A stretch of 64,000 nt of DNA from Flavobacteriales bacterium (GTDB lineage: Bacteria; Bacteroidota; Bacteroidia; Flavobacteriales; UBA1820): positions 1-64,000 of the forward strand of contig QALN01000003.1 in the NCBI GenBank assembly GCA_003150615.1, in the 5' to 3' direction. Position 1 is the first letter of the stretch. The number at the start of each line of letters is the position of its first letter. Under the pieces are notes generated by a model, which worked only from the letters and a program-made list of their open reading frames with translations, made no database searches and was not told where the DNA came from. Shown in pieces: positions 35,774 to 45,010 of the stretch. The translations under genes and the position numbers were made by a program.

Positions 35774-37129
35774 ATGAGGGAAATATATGTTAAGATAAAG
35801 GAATTCCTGGTCGAGCGCCTGAGCCTTAGTGGCGATACCGATTACGAGAACAATACTATAGAAGCCGTAAAGCGCGGCGTGGCTTTCAAAGGAGTGAATC
35901 TGTGGACGCTTATTTTCGCCACGTTCATAGCTTCGATAGGCCTTAATGTCAACTCCACTGCCGTGATAATCGGCGCGATGCTCATATCGCCGCTTATGGG
36001 CCCGATACTCGGCGCCGGGCTTGGAGCCGCTCAGTACGATTTCAAACTGATAAAGAGTTCTCTGAATAACCTTTTGATTGCTACTATTTTCAGTATCTGT
36101 ACATCGTGGCTCTATTTCCGTCTTACGCCTTTGGCCGAGGCCCAGTCGGAACTCCTGGCGCGTACTTCGCCTACGATATGGGACGTACTGATAGCGCTTT
36201 TCGGCGGACTTACCGGTATGGTTGCCGTCGCCTCGCGTGAAAAAGGCAATCCGATAGCCGGCGTCGCGATAGCCACGGCCCTTATGCCCCCGCTTTGTAC
36301 TGCCGGGTTCGGGTTGGCGGTAGGCAATATCGAGTATTTTATCGGGGCGCTTTATCTGTATATAATAAACAGTGTTATGATAGCGTTTGGTACTTTCGCA
36401 GTGGCCAAATTGCTGAAATATCCAATAATAGAGGTGCATACCGACCAGCAGAAGATGACCAAGAGGGTCATAGCACTGATAACTGTCGTGATAATAGCTC
36501 CGAGTATATATCTGGCATACAATCTGGTACGCAAAACCGTTTACCAGGACAACGTCAACAGGTTTGTGGCGGCCGAATTCGATATCCCCGGTTCGCAGGT
36601 GCTGCGCAAGGAGGTGGTCGATGAACCTGACGGAGAGAAGACGTTGAAAGTATTCATAATAGGAGCGCCGGTGGATTCTCTCAATTTGAAGCGTATAGAA
36701 GGAAATATGGCCCATTACCGTCTGCCGGGCACGTCGCTCGACATTATAAATATATCCGGCGATTCAGGGGATAAAAACTCGATAGACGCCGGTATGTTCA
36801 TGAGCCTGTATCGTACAAATGAACAGACGGCCAGGGAAAAGGATTCGGTAATATCGTCGCTTGAGAAAGAACTTGCCGGTTACAGGGCTTCGCAACTGCC
36901 CGTTTCTAATATCGCCGCCGAAGCGAGCGTGTTATTCCCGGCAGTGGATTCCATAGCACTGGCCCGTGCCGAAATGACATCTATAAAGAGCGACAGTTCG
37001 GCACAATCCACAATAGCCGTTATAAGTGCGTCGGAACGTATGGATCAGGCCCAAAGGGAAAAGCTTCTCAAGTGGTTGCAAAAAAGGCTTGGAAGTTCTC
37101 GTGTGGATATTTTTTACGTGCAGGAGTAA
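35774..37129 (+). CDS. DUF389 membrane protein (TIGR00341-like)
   Basis: This is a 451-residue protein. About five to six membrane segments lie between residues 40 and 260. They carry the family motifs SIGLNVNSTAVIIGAMLISP, LMGPILGAGLGA, and VASREKGNPIAGVAIATALMPP. The C-terminal ~190 residues form a soluble region with two repeats of an alpha-beta unit (TLKVFIIGAPVDS and MTSIKSDSSAQSTIAVISA). DUF389 members are unassigned transport-like proteins. The gene is alone between rimM and PAP2. Confidence 0.88.
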   Translation: MREIYVKIKEFLVERLSLSGDTDYENNTIEAVKRGVAFKGVNLWTLIFATFIASIGLNVNSTAVIIGAMLISPLMGPILGAGLGAAQYDFKLIKSSLNNLLIATIFSICTSWLYFRLTPLAEAQSELLARTSPTIWDVLIALFGGLTGMVAVASREKGNPIAGVAIATALMPPLCTAGFGLAVGNIEYFIGALYLYIINSVMIAFGTFAVAKLLKYPIIEVHTDQQKMTKRVIALITVVIIAPSIYLAYNLVRKTVYQDNVNRFVAAEFDIPGSQVLRKEVVDEPDGEKTLKVFIIGAPVDSLNLKRIEGNMAHYRLPGTSLDIINISGDSGDKNSIDAGMFMSLYRTNEQTAREKDSVISSLEKELAGYRASQLPVSNIAAEASVLFPAVDSIALARAEMTSIKSDSSAQSTIAVISASERMDQAQREKLLKWLQKRLGSSRVDIFYVQE

Positions 37130-37180
37130 AGAGAGACAGGGGCTTTTAGCATACATGCACGGGCCATGGGCGCATGCTTT

Positions 37181-37783
37181 TCAGACGGAAGCGTATCCGT
37201 TTTTTCCCCAGAGGGCATGTTCCGCTTTTCTGTAAATGAAAGCGAAAATGACCGCGTAAACTGTGCCTATAATGCCTGCAACTATCACGTCGCCTGTCAG
37301 GTGCGTGCCGATATATATACGGGTGTACGATATGAATGTGGCGAAGCCTATCATGTACCACCATACGTGTTTTACACGACTGCGCAAAAGGAGCGATGCG
37401 AATACCGCCAGGGAAAAAGCGTTGCCTGCGTGTGATGACAGGAAACCGTACTGCCCTCCGCACCAGCCCGTTTCCCATTCGCGTACCGAACGGAATTTTC
37501 CGGCGAGTTCCACCATATGGCACGGGCGCAGACGTATGTTCATCTCGCGTATGTAGTTTCCGCATGTCTGGTCGGAAAAGAGTATCATCACCGCCGTGAT
37601 TACCAGAGCCAAGACTGTCCTTTTCAGCCCCAGTTTCCGGTAAAACAGGTAAAGCACCAGTGTGCCGAACGGTACGAAGGCCATATCGGTAGCGGCCATG
37701 AAGAAAGGGTCGAGCGCTTTACATCCCATATTATTGAGAAAAAGGAAAAGCGATATATCCCAGTCGTTAAGTGTTTCCAGCAT
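37181..37783 (-). CDS. PAP2-family membrane phosphatase
   Basis: This 200-residue integral membrane protein carries the acid phosphatase signature in three parts: MNIRLRPCHM (KxxxxxxRP), SSHAGNAFS (PSGH-like, here SSHAGNA), and YTRIYIGTHLTGD (SRxxxxxHxxxD). About five membrane segments surround these loops. Such enzymes dephosphorylate lipid phosphates such as undecaprenyl diphosphate or phosphatidic acid; the substrate is not set by sequence. It is followed upstream by tatA on the same strand with about 45 bases between, possibly one transcript. Confidence 0.9.
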   Translation of the reverse strand: MLETLNDWDISLFLFLNNMGCKALDPFFMAATDMAFVPFGTLVLYLFYRKLGLKRTVLALVITAVMILFSDQTCGNYIREMNIRLRPCHMVELAGKFRSVREWETGWCGGQYGFLSSHAGNAFSLAVFASLLLRSRVKHVWWYMIGFATFISYTRIYIGTHLTGDVIVAGIIGTVYAVIFAFIYRKAEHALWGKNGYASV

Positions 37784-37827
37784 AAGGATTGTATGATAAT
37801 TGTCGGCCGTTTCAGGCTGTTTTTTCG

Positions 37828-38193
37828 TTATTGGTGCCGCTTGTTTGACCCGTCAGCCGCCGGTTGAGTGTCTTGTTGGGACTGCGGATCGGTATTTTCG
37901 GGGTGTACGGGAACGTCTTTGCTGACGTCGGCGTTTTTGAAATCCGGGTCGAAACCTTCCGATATGTCGTTTGCCGTTTTGCTTACGGTTTCTTTCACGT
38001 CGTTGATGGCATCGTCCAGCCCCGTTTCGCGCGTTATCTGTTCACGCACTTCCTCGGAAGCCTTTTTTATGTAGTCAGTGCCTTTGGCTATACCCCTGAT
38101 TATTCCGGGGAGTTTGTCCGTCCCGAAGAGCAACATCCCCACAAGTATTATAAGGAGCAGTTCGCCTCCGCCTATATCGAGAAAAAGAAGCAT
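37828..38193 (-). CDS. tatA: Sec-independent translocase TatA/TatE family protein
   Basis: This 121-residue protein has a short periplasmic start, one membrane helix (GELLLIILVGMLLFG), the conserved F-G-T-D-K-L-P motif, and an amphipathic helix (IIRGIAKGTDYIKKASEE). A hydrophilic Asp/Gln/Pro-rich tail follows. This is the normal TatA/B layout for folded-protein export. No tatC is in the window. A -7 box for this strand lies at 38257-38264. Confidence 0.92.
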   Translation of the reverse strand: MLLFLDIGGGELLLIILVGMLLFGTDKLPGIIRGIAKGTDYIKKASEEVREQITRETGLDDAINDVKETVSKTANDISEGFDPDFKNADVSKDVPVHPENTDPQSQQDTQPAADGSNKRHQ

Positions 38194-38256
38194 ATTTTAT
38201 CGTGGTTTTACGGGTGTGTTTGTGCGGCGGGTATGCCGCCGCCGTACCCGGACGTA

Positions 38257-38274
38257 CAAAAGTAGGTATTTTTG
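38257..38274. promoter_or_regulatory. adjacent divergent -7 boxes for tatA and the hydrolase gene
   Basis: Bases 38257-38264 read TACTTTTG on the minus strand, and 38267-38274 read TATTTTTG on the plus strand; both match TAnnTTTG. Only two bases separate them, so RNA polymerase could not open both at once. No clear -33 elements are seen, so both remain candidates. Confidence 0.4.
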
Positions 38275-38350
38275 TTTATGTTTGCACATGCGTAAATCCT
38301 AATAACAGGCGCTTTGGCGTTTGCAATAGTTTTTGAAAGGCGTAAATACT

Positions 38351-39043
38351 GTGTCTAAAATATATCTTTTTGGCGGAATAGGTTGCGGGGAAAACATTTT
38401 CGAGCGTATGTCGTGGCCCGAAGGTTATGATGTACGCTTCGTCGGTTGGAAGGAACCGTTGCCTGGCGAGGATTTTTCCGGGTACTGCGCCCGTATTGTC
38501 CGCGGGGAGGAATTCATGGAGCACGACATCCTGTTTGGTGTGTCGCTGGGCGGTATTGCCGCATTGGAGATAGCCGCCACCTGTCCGTGTATAAAAACCG
38601 TAGTGCTGGTATCTTCGGCAGCAGATACTTCGGAATATTCGCCGTTGTTGCGTTTTTTTGCCAAATATGTGCCCGCATGGGCCGTTCCATTTCACCTGTT
38701 GGAAAATGACAGGATAAAATCGTTTCTCGTAACAGGTAGCACGGACAGGAAATACGCCATAAGGTCGGCCGGATTTTTCGTGCCGTTGGGAAAAAGATAT
38801 TACCGGATGGCTCTGGAGGCCGTAAAAAAACATGACGGAACTTTGTACGAAAAAGTCACGGCTGCCGGCTGCCGGGTGCTGCGCATACATGGGAGCGACG
38901 ATGCGCTTTTCCCGGCTGTAAGCCAGGGGGAGAATGTCCGGACGGTAAAGAACGGCACGCATCTGATGATATATATGAAAGCGCGCGAGGTGTCTTCCGC
39001 TTTGAAAGATATTTTGACAGCGGAGGGAACTGTTATTCCCTGA
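38351..39043 (+). CDS. alpha/beta hydrolase
   Basis: This 230-residue hydrolase fold protein has the nucleophile elbow GVSLGG (catalytic Ser), a later acid residue in IHGSDDALFP, and a His in KNGTHLMIYM. It has the G-G-x-G-C-G oxyanion-type loop at the N-terminus (FGGIGCGENIF). Substrate and pathway are unknown. GTG at 38351 is chosen; TTG at 38333 would add six residues. Its stop codon overlaps the dtd stop on the other strand by 11 bases. Confidence 0.85.
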   Translation: MSKIYLFGGIGCGENIFERMSWPEGYDVRFVGWKEPLPGEDFSGYCARIVRGEEFMEHDILFGVSLGGIAALEIAATCPCIKTVVLVSSAADTSEYSPLLRFFAKYVPAWAVPFHLLENDRIKSFLVTGSTDRKYAIRSAGFFVPLGKRYYRMALEAVKKHDGTLYEKVTAAGCRVLRIHGSDDALFPAVSQGENVRTVKNGTHLMIYMKAREVSSALKDILTAEGTVIP

Positions 39044-39485
39044 GTTTGGAATCGATTACTATCGTCACCGGGCCGTCGTTAAGAAGGTCTACTTTCATAT
39101 CCGCGCCGAATATGCCTGCGCCTACGGCGCGTCCAAGGTCTTCGCTTATTTTTTTCAGGAACGTTTCATACAGCGGAACGGCTTTTTCTCCTTTAGAAGC
39201 TCGTATGTACGAAGGCCGGTTTCCTTTTACGGTGCTGGCCATAAGTGTGAACTGGCTGACTACTATGATATCCCCTCCGATGTCCGATACCGACAGGTTC
39301 ATCACTCCGTTTTCGTCGCCGAATATCCTCATGCGTACTATTTTGCCGCTTAACCATTCCGCATCAGCTTGTGTATCCGCATCTTCTATGCCGAGCAATA
39401 CCAGAAGGCCGTTGCCTATATCTGCCGTTTTAACCCCGTCGGCCGTGACCGATGCGCGGGATACGCGTTGTATTACTGCCCTCAT
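39033..39485 (-). CDS. dtd: D-aminoacyl-tRNA deacylase
   Basis: The enzyme removes D-amino acids wrongly joined to tRNA. The 150-residue length is typical. It starts MRAVIQRVSRASVTADG and has SQFTLMAS with the usual SQFTL motif. The Gly-cisPro loop in KGNRPSYIRAS and a C-terminal DLLNDGPVTIVIDS are also visible. It overlaps the transglutaminase gene by 4 bases, so the two are coupled. Confidence 0.96.
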   Translation of the reverse strand: MRAVIQRVSRASVTADGVKTADIGNGLLVLLGIEDADTQADAEWLSGKIVRMRIFGDENGVMNLSVSDIGGDIIVVSQFTLMASTVKGNRPSYIRASKGEKAVPLYETFLKKISEDLGRAVGAGIFGADMKVDLLNDGPVTIVIDSKLRE

Positions 39486-40303
39486 GGTTTCACAGCCTTA
39501 AAATGATAATCTCCACGGAGATACATATCCGGCAGCGTTTTTATGCGGCAATCGCGGAAGTCCTTGCCGGTGAAAAGTTTATAACAAAAATACGGTAGTG
39601 ACGGATGTCCGTTCTGAGGATCGACGGGCCACCAGCCTGCCCCTTCTATGTAACACTCAGCCCATGCGTGCGAACCGTTGACTTTGTATTCCGGTTCGTA
39701 ACAGTAACCTACCACCATACGTGCCGGAATGCCTTTGCGTCGCATCAAAGCCAGGAATATGTTGGTGGCTTCGGAACAAGTCCCCTTGCCGCGTATGATG
39801 GCCGAATCCGACGGTTCGGTCATCGATTTTCCGGCATCGAGAGCCGCGGCGAGTTCGGAATCGAAAACCGTGCGTTTGGAAAATGACAATGCTTTGGTGA
39901 TTACGTCGAAGCATGTTTTTTCCGTCCCGTCGAAAAGAGTGTCCGCTACGCTTTCCGTTATCCGTGAACGGCTGTTCACATATTTCGTAGGTTTCAGAAA
40001 ACGCGATATGTGTGCAGGGTACTTTGCTTGTGGGTTGTATATGGCGTTTTTTACGGCACTCCCTCGTTCTTTGTCTTCGTATGGGTTGAAAGTGCTGATA
40101 CGTACGGTTTTGATCGTGTCGTAGTGGTATATTACCGCCAGCAGTTTTTGCGGGTAGCTGTCCACAGCCTTAAGCGACAGGTTGCGTGCCGAAATATCTA
40201 CCACATAGACCGTATGGGATGCATCGGCGGTTGCGGTTTGCGCCTGTATGTCGGTGCCGGATAAAACCGCTGCGATGAATAAAAAAATGTTTCTCATCTT
40301 CAT
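39482..40303 (-). CDS. exported transglutaminase-like domain protein
   Basis: This 273-residue protein has a signal peptide (MKMRNIFLFIAAVLSGTDIQAQ) and a papain-like transglutaminase core. The catalytic Cys is in GKGTCSEATNIFLALMRRKG, the His in SHAWAECYIEG, and the Asp in WWPVDPQNG. Such domains in bacteria are often cysteine proteases or peptide-processing enzymes. The export signal places it in the periplasm or on the surface. It is coupled to dtd by a 4-base overlap and faces the MFS gene across a 218-base gap. Confidence 0.88.
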   Translation of the reverse strand: MKMRNIFLFIAAVLSGTDIQAQTATADASHTVYVVDISARNLSLKAVDSYPQKLLAVIYHYDTIKTVRISTFNPYEDKERGSAVKNAIYNPQAKYPAHISRFLKPTKYVNSRSRITESVADTLFDGTEKTCFDVITKALSFSKRTVFDSELAAALDAGKSMTEPSDSAIIRGKGTCSEATNIFLALMRRKGIPARMVVGYCYEPEYKVNGSHAWAECYIEGAGWWPVDPQNGHPSLPYFCYKLFTGKDFRDCRIKTLPDMYLRGDYHFKAVKP

Positions 40304-40451
40304 GAATGCAAATATATGTTTTTCTTTTCATTGTTTGTCTTGATATGTATGGTCGCACATTTGTCATATGATTTTCATACGGTTTGTCCTCGGGGAGTAG
40401 GTATATGTTGCCGGTTATGTGGGCCTGTATCATGTTTTTTATGTCATCGCG

Positions 40452-40483
40452 TTGTAACGCCCTGCGAAAAATGCGTTACTTTG
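40452..40483 (+). promoter_or_regulatory. promoter of MFS transporter gene
   Basis: TTG at 40452-40454, 21 bases, then TTACTTTG at 40476-40483 (one mismatch to TAnnTTTG). Transcription would start near 40490, which fits a start codon at 40522 and not further upstream. Confidence 0.5.
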
Positions 40484-40521
40484 CACATGTCTTTTTTATA
40501 GGTGCGAAGGAAATAACTACA

Positions 40522-41925
40522 ATGCAGGAAAAACACCATAGGTCCCTGACAGTATCTTTTATCGTGGCAATTGCATTTTTCATGCAGTTCCTCGATACTA
40601 CTGCCGTCAATACCGCGATGCCGACTATGGCGGCTTCGTTCGGTACGGACGTGATACATATAAGTACGGGTATAACTTCGTATGTTATAGCCTTGGCGGT
40701 GTTTATTCCGGTGAGCGGATGGGTTGCCGACAGGTTTGGCACGCGCAGGGTGTTTTCGTCGGCTGTGGCATTTTTTATCATCGCTTCGGCCCTTTGCGGG
40801 ATGTCGCAGAATTTGGGGCAGTTCGTGGCGTGCAGAATCCTACAAGGTATGGCAGGGGCTATGATGTCGCCGGTAGGGCGTCTGGCGGTGCTCAAGGTGA
40901 CGCCTAAAGAGGATTTGCCGGCGGCGATGAACTACATAACGCTTCCTGCGTTGGTGGCTCCGGTAGTAGGGCCTTTGGTGGGCGGCTACCAGGCCACGTA
41001 TATGAGTTGGCATTGGATTTTCTATCTGAATATTCCTGTCGGTATTGCCTGTGTGATATTGGCGTTGAGGTATATACCGAGGGAAGCGTCATCGGACGGG
41101 AACAATGGAAAACCGTTCGATTTTCCCGGTTTTGTGCTGTCGGGTGTGGGATTGGCCGGATTTATGTATGGTGTAGAGATGTTCAGCCGCGAAGGGGTGC
41201 CGTATTATGTGCCGTTTGTGGTGATAGGTGTTTCGGCAGGATTGCTGGCGCTGAGCGTGCTTCGTTCCTCCCGTACGAAAGCTCCACTTATAGATTATTC
41301 GGTGATGAAAGTATTCACATACCGGGTTACGATAACCACAGGTTCGATATCCAGGATGATAATAGGTGTATTCCCTTACCTCGGCCCGCTGATGTTCCAG
41401 GTGGGTTTCGGTTTGAGTCCGTTTGAGTCGGGGTTGTTGTTCCTTTCTACTATGGCTGGCAATCTGTGCATGAAATCTGTGACGGTATGGGTGATAAAGC
41501 GTTTTCGGTTCCGCAGTATTTTGTTGGTAAACGGGGCATTGTCGGCATTATTTACGCTGTTTACCGCTCTTCTGGTTCCTTCCACTCCGGTGTGGCTTAT
41601 GGTATCGGTGCTGTTTGTATCCGGAATGTTCCGCTCGATGCAGTTCAGTACGCTTACCACGCTGGCCTTTTCCGATATTCCGGAGCGTGAAATGACATCG
41701 GCCAATACGCTTTACAGTACGATACAGCAAATGTCGATAGGTATGGGGATAGCTATCGGGGCAGTGTCCCTGAGGTTTTCAAATATTATAAACGGAGGTC
41801 AGGCCGGACATTATACTGTTGCGGATTTCCGTATGGCGTTTATTTTCGTTGCGGTGGTCGGTTTGGCACATCTTTACGGGTATGTGCGCCTGGCAAAGGA
41901 TGCCGGCAGTTCCGTGAAGGGCTAG
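40522..41925 (+). CDS. MFS drug exporter, DHA2 (EmrB/QacA) type
   Basis: This 467-residue membrane protein has many membrane segments and DHA2 signatures: FMQFLDTTAVNTAMPTMAAS in helix 1 and GWVADRFGTRRVF in the loop 2-3 motif A. GRLAVLKVTPKEDLPAAMNY and PLVGGYQATYMSWHWIFYLN (motif C region) follow. These proton-driven pumps export drugs, detergents or bile-like compounds; the substrate is not known. ATG 40522 is chosen because the 46 residues further upstream include the promoter. A short (TTTC)4 tract lies after the gene at about 42031-42050. Confidence 0.93.
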   Translation: MQEKHHRSLTVSFIVAIAFFMQFLDTTAVNTAMPTMAASFGTDVIHISTGITSYVIALAVFIPVSGWVADRFGTRRVFSSAVAFFIIASALCGMSQNLGQFVACRILQGMAGAMMSPVGRLAVLKVTPKEDLPAAMNYITLPALVAPVVGPLVGGYQATYMSWHWIFYLNIPVGIACVILALRYIPREASSDGNNGKPFDFPGFVLSGVGLAGFMYGVEMFSREGVPYYVPFVVIGVSAGLLALSVLRSSRTKAPLIDYSVMKVFTYRVTITTGSISRMIIGVFPYLGPLMFQVGFGLSPFESGLLFLSTMAGNLCMKSVTVWVIKRFRFRSILLVNGALSALFTLFTALLVPSTPVWLMVSVLFVSGMFRSMQFSTLTTLAFSDIPEREMTSANTLYSTIQQMSIGMGIAIGAVSLRFSNIINGGQAGHYTVADFRMAFIFVAVVGLAHLYGYVRLAKDAGSSVKG

Positions 41926-42115
41926 ATAGTTCGGCAATGAAAAAAATCCTGTTGTTTATGCCGGCATTTACAGTGTATGACCTGCCGCAGCACACAGGAA
42001 TTGGATAATGCGTATTATCAAGGAGATACCGTTTCTTTCTTTCTTTCTTTGCTTTTGCAGATGCAAGATGGCCTTGGAGTGGACTGTTACGGCGAATACT
42101 ATCCTGAAATTGACA

Positions 42116-42143
42116 GGCGGGGCCTTTAGGCCCCGCCGTTTAT
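42116..42143. terminator. terminator between MFS and threonine dehydrogenase genes
   Basis: GGCGGGGCC (42116-42124) pairs with GGCCCCGCC (42129-42137) around a TTTA loop, followed by GTTTATT. It is strong as a hairpin and close to the tdh stop at 42165. The 180-base stretch before it holds no gene I can support. Confidence 0.7.
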
Positions 42144-42164
42144 TATCTGCCCGGATGTTGCCGG

Positions 42165-43121
42165 TTATGATTTACCGTATTTTTTGCGCAGGTTTTCAAT
42201 CATATCGTCCGCCATTTCATCGATTCCGTATTTGAAATTCCAGCCCCAGTCGCGCCGCGCATACGATTCATCCATATAGTTTGGCCACGTATCGGCTATT
42301 GTCTGGCGGAAGTCTGGCTTGTACGTTATCTCAAAAGAAGGTATGCGTTTTTTTATCGTACAGGCGAGCTCCTGAGGAGTGAAATGCACTCCGGCCAAAT
42401 TGTACGATGTACGTACTTTTATCTTTTCCGAAGGCGCTTTCATGATATTCACGATGGCATCCAGCGCATCCGGCATGTATAGCATAGGCAGGGACGTGTT
42501 TGCAGACAGGAAACATTCGTAACGCCCTTCGGTCACGGCCTTGTGGAAAATATCCACTGCGTAGTCCGTAGTGCCTCCTCCCGGTTCAGCCTTCCAGCTG
42601 ATAAGCCCTGGAAAACGCACCGAACGCACGTCCACTCCGTATTTTTCGTGGTAATAGGCGCACCATAGTTCGCCCGTGAGTTTTGATATGCCATAGACGG
42701 TATCAGGGTCGGTTACGGTGTACTGCGGCGTCCCGTCCAACTGTGTGTGAGGGCCGAAAACCCCGATGGACGACGGCCAGAAGATTTGTTTTATCTTACC
42801 CTGGCGCGCCAGTTCCAGTATTCCCAGAAGGGAGTTCATGTTGAGGTCCCATGCCGGGAGTGGGTGTTTTTCTGCGGTTGCCGAGAGCATTGCGGCCAGG
42901 TGGTAAACGTCTGTTATGCCGTTTTCGTCTATGATTTTTTCAACGGCTTCGGCGTTTTTTACATCGAGCGTTTCAAAACGCGCGTACGACGTTATTCCTT
43001 CGCCTGCCGGACGTATGTCGGTCGCAAGAACGTTTTCTGCGCCGTATTCGCTTGATAGCCGTAGCGTAAGTTCCGTGCCGATCTGCCCCAGGCAGCCGGT
43101 AATCAGTATTTTCTTTGTCAT
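42165..43121 (-). CDS. tdh: L-threonine 3-dehydrogenase, epimerase type
   Basis: This short-chain dehydrogenase/epimerase fold enzyme oxidises L-threonine to 2-amino-3-ketobutyrate with NAD. The ~318-residue protein starts MTKKILITGCLGQIGTELTL (GxxGxxG). The catalytic Tyr-Lys is in YGISKLTGE, and a Ser pair lies in WPSSIGVFGP. The TDH-type segment PGGGTTDYAVDIF and LPMLYMPDAL mark it as the UDP-galactose-epimerase-like threonine dehydrogenase. ATG 43121 lies downstream of a -7 box at 43165-43172, so the longer reading was dropped. Confidence 0.92.
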   Translation of the reverse strand: MTKKILITGCLGQIGTELTLRLSSEYGAENVLATDIRPAGEGITSYARFETLDVKNAEAVEKIIDENGITDVYHLAAMLSATAEKHPLPAWDLNMNSLLGILELARQGKIKQIFWPSSIGVFGPHTQLDGTPQYTVTDPDTVYGISKLTGELWCAYYHEKYGVDVRSVRFPGLISWKAEPGGGTTDYAVDIFHKAVTEGRYECFLSANTSLPMLYMPDALDAIVNIMKAPSEKIKVRTSYNLAGVHFTPQELACTIKKRIPSFEITYKPDFRQTIADTWPNYMDESYARRDWGWNFKYGIDEMADDMIENLRKKYGKS

Positions 43122-43164
43122 TTTCAATAATGGCCGGGATGAGTCCAGCGTATAGTCAGCATGG

Positions 43165-43172
43165 CAAAGATA
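43165..43172 (-). promoter_or_regulatory. -7 promoter box for tdh
   Basis: Minus-strand TATCTTTG matches TAnnTTTG. Transcription would start near 43158, giving a leader of about 37 bases. Confidence 0.55.
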
Positions 43173-43270
43173 ATGCAACGGCACGTTATTGTAAAAAAAA
43201 CTTCTATCATAACCGGCAAATATTTGTAGCCTCGGCGAATAAATCCTAATTTTATAGCCATTAAAAAAGC

Positions 43271-43810
43271 ATGGTTATGCAAAAGGAGATAATATCCCGC
43301 AAACAGCTCGAAGCGACAATGCAACGCCTTGTATGCCAATTGGTGGAGAATCACAAGGATTTTTCCGGCACGGCCATAATAGGCATACAGAAGCGCGGGG
43401 TGATACTCGCCTCGAAGATAGAAAAGATACTGGAAAAGGATTACGGTATAAAAAACATACGTCGCGGCTGTCTGGACGTTACGTTTTTCAGGGACGACTT
43501 CCGGCACCGTGCCGAACCGGCGCGAGCCAATACGACCAAGATCGACTTCCCTGTGGACAATCTGAAAGTGGTGTTCGTGGACGACGTGTTGCATACCGGA
43601 CGCACGCAGAGGGCTGCGCTTTCGGCGATAAATTCGTTCGGCAGGCCTTCCAAGATAGAGCTTATGGTGCTGATAGACCGCCGTTTTTCGCGTGAATTGC
43701 CCATACAGCCTGATTACAAAGGCTTGCAGGTCGATGTGGTGGAAAATGAAAAGGTAATAGTCGATTTATCGGAAGGCAGGGAGCGCGTTTATCTGGAGTC
43801 GCCGGTATAA
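43271..43810 (+). CDS. pyrR: PyrR-type pyrimidine regulator / uracil phosphoribosyltransferase
   Basis: This 179-residue phosphoribosyltransferase fold protein has the PRPP loop VVFVDDVLHTGRTQRAAL (about 102-117). It also has IGIQKRGVILASKI and the PyrR mark RRFSRELPIQPDYKG near the end. In other bacteria PyrR binds RNA to attenuate pyr operons and has weak UPRT activity. It lies before pyrB, which fits a regulatory job. The 134 bases between pyrR and pyrB contain a small GGAAAATTTTCC palindrome, but no attenuator was made out. Confidence 0.9.
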   Translation: MVMQKEIISRKQLEATMQRLVCQLVENHKDFSGTAIIGIQKRGVILASKIEKILEKDYGIKNIRRGCLDVTFFRDDFRHRAEPARANTTKIDFPVDNLKVVFVDDVLHTGRTQRAALSAINSFGRPSKIELMVLIDRRFSRELPIQPDYKGLQVDVVENEKVIVDLSEGRERVYLESPV

Positions 43811-43944
43811 ATTTAACGTGCGAGGAAAATTTTCCGCTAGGGACAGCTCTTTCCGGACATGTGCCGTTAAGCGCGGAAAATGGAGTACTTTACATTACGC
43901 AGAAAACAACTATAACGGGCTTTAAGCCTTCATACGCAATATCT

Positions 43945-44871
43945 ATGGACAGTCTTAGCGTAGATCATCTTTTAGGAATAAAATACCTGAACAAGCACGA
44001 CCTGGAACTGATATTCCGCACTGCGGAAACCTTTACAGAGGTGCTTTCCAGGCCGATAAAGAAGGTGCCGTCGCTCAACGGGGTGACGATAGCCAACCTT
44101 TTTTTCGAAAACAGCACCCGCACAAGGACGTCGTTCGAACTGGCGGAGAAACGCCTTTCGGCCGACGTCGTTAATTTTTCGGCATCCGTATCGTCTGTGA
44201 CCAAAGGGGAAACCCTTATCGATACGGTTAACAACATATTGTCCATGAAAGTGGACATGGTGGTTATGCGCCATCCCAATCCGGGGGCGGGCGTGTTTCT
44301 GTCGAAGAACGTGCCGGCTCAGATAGTCAATGCCGGGGACGGCGCACACGAACATCCGACACAGGCGCTTTTAGACTCGTATTCGCTGCGCCGCCGTTAC
44401 GGCTCGGTTAAGGGCCTGAAAGTGGTGATAGTGGGGGATATAACGCATTCGCGGGTAGCCATTTCCAATATATACGCACTCCAGATGCAGGGTGCGCAAG
44501 TGATGGTCTGCGGTCCGGCTACGTTGATACCGAAGCACATAGAGGCGTTGGGCGTGAAGGTGGAAACGGATTTGCGCAAGGCGCTCAACTGGTGCGACGC
44601 GGCGAATATGCTTCGAGTACAGCACGAAAGGCAGGATATAAACTATTTCCCGTCGAAACAGGAGTATGTCAAGCTATACGGTCTGGACAAAGAACTTCTC
44701 GACAGCCTGGACAAGAGGATAACGATACTGCATCCCGGTCCTGTGAACAGGGGCGTTGAAATAACCAGTGAGGTTGCCGACAGCGACCAGTCGATAATTC
44801 TGCAGCAGGTGGAAAACGGGGTGGCCATACGTATGGCGGTGCTGTATCTGCTGGCGGCCAAGAGAATGTAA
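43945..44871 (+). CDS. pyrB: aspartate carbamoyltransferase catalytic subunit
   Basis: The enzyme joins carbamoyl phosphate and aspartate, the second step of pyrimidine synthesis. The 308-residue protein has the carbamoyl-phosphate site FFENSTRTRTSFE, VNFSASVSSVTKGETL, HPTQALLDS and HPGPVNRGVE. ATG 43945 (MDSLSVDHLLGIKYL) is preferred over a GTG at 43861, which would add 28 unusual residues. No pyrI follows, so allosteric control by a regulatory chain is not seen here; the gene after it belongs to another pathway. Confidence 0.96.
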   Translation: MDSLSVDHLLGIKYLNKHDLELIFRTAETFTEVLSRPIKKVPSLNGVTIANLFFENSTRTRTSFELAEKRLSADVVNFSASVSSVTKGETLIDTVNNILSMKVDMVVMRHPNPGAGVFLSKNVPAQIVNAGDGAHEHPTQALLDSYSLRRRYGSVKGLKVVIVGDITHSRVAISNIYALQMQGAQVMVCGPATLIPKHIEALGVKVETDLRKALNWCDAANMLRVQHERQDINYFPSKQEYVKLYGLDKELLDSLDKRITILHPGPVNRGVEITSEVADSDQSIILQQVENGVAIRMAVLYLLAAKRM

Positions 44872-44888
44872 CCGGTTAAAGTGGCCGG

Positions 44889-44931
44889 ACACGCGGAAAG
44901 CGCGGGGCATTGCCCCGCGCTTTCCGCGTGT
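44889..44931 (+). terminator. hairpin after pyrB
   Basis: A perfect 21-bp arm (44889-44909) has its complement at 44911-44931 with a single base between them. It lies 17 bases after pyrB. No strong T run follows, but a second hairpin (45011-45049) acts as backup. Confidence 0.75.
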
Positions 44932-45010
44932 TAAGAATACCTTGCAGTAGTAGTGTTTGATGCTTATTTATGTCCGGCTGGGATATCCTCCGGACGGGAT
45001 TTCCGGGCAT

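Noticed and set aside
42008..42235. 75-codon open frame after the MFS gene
   Set aside because: It runs through a CTTT tract and a terminator hairpin into the tdh gene; no domain is seen.
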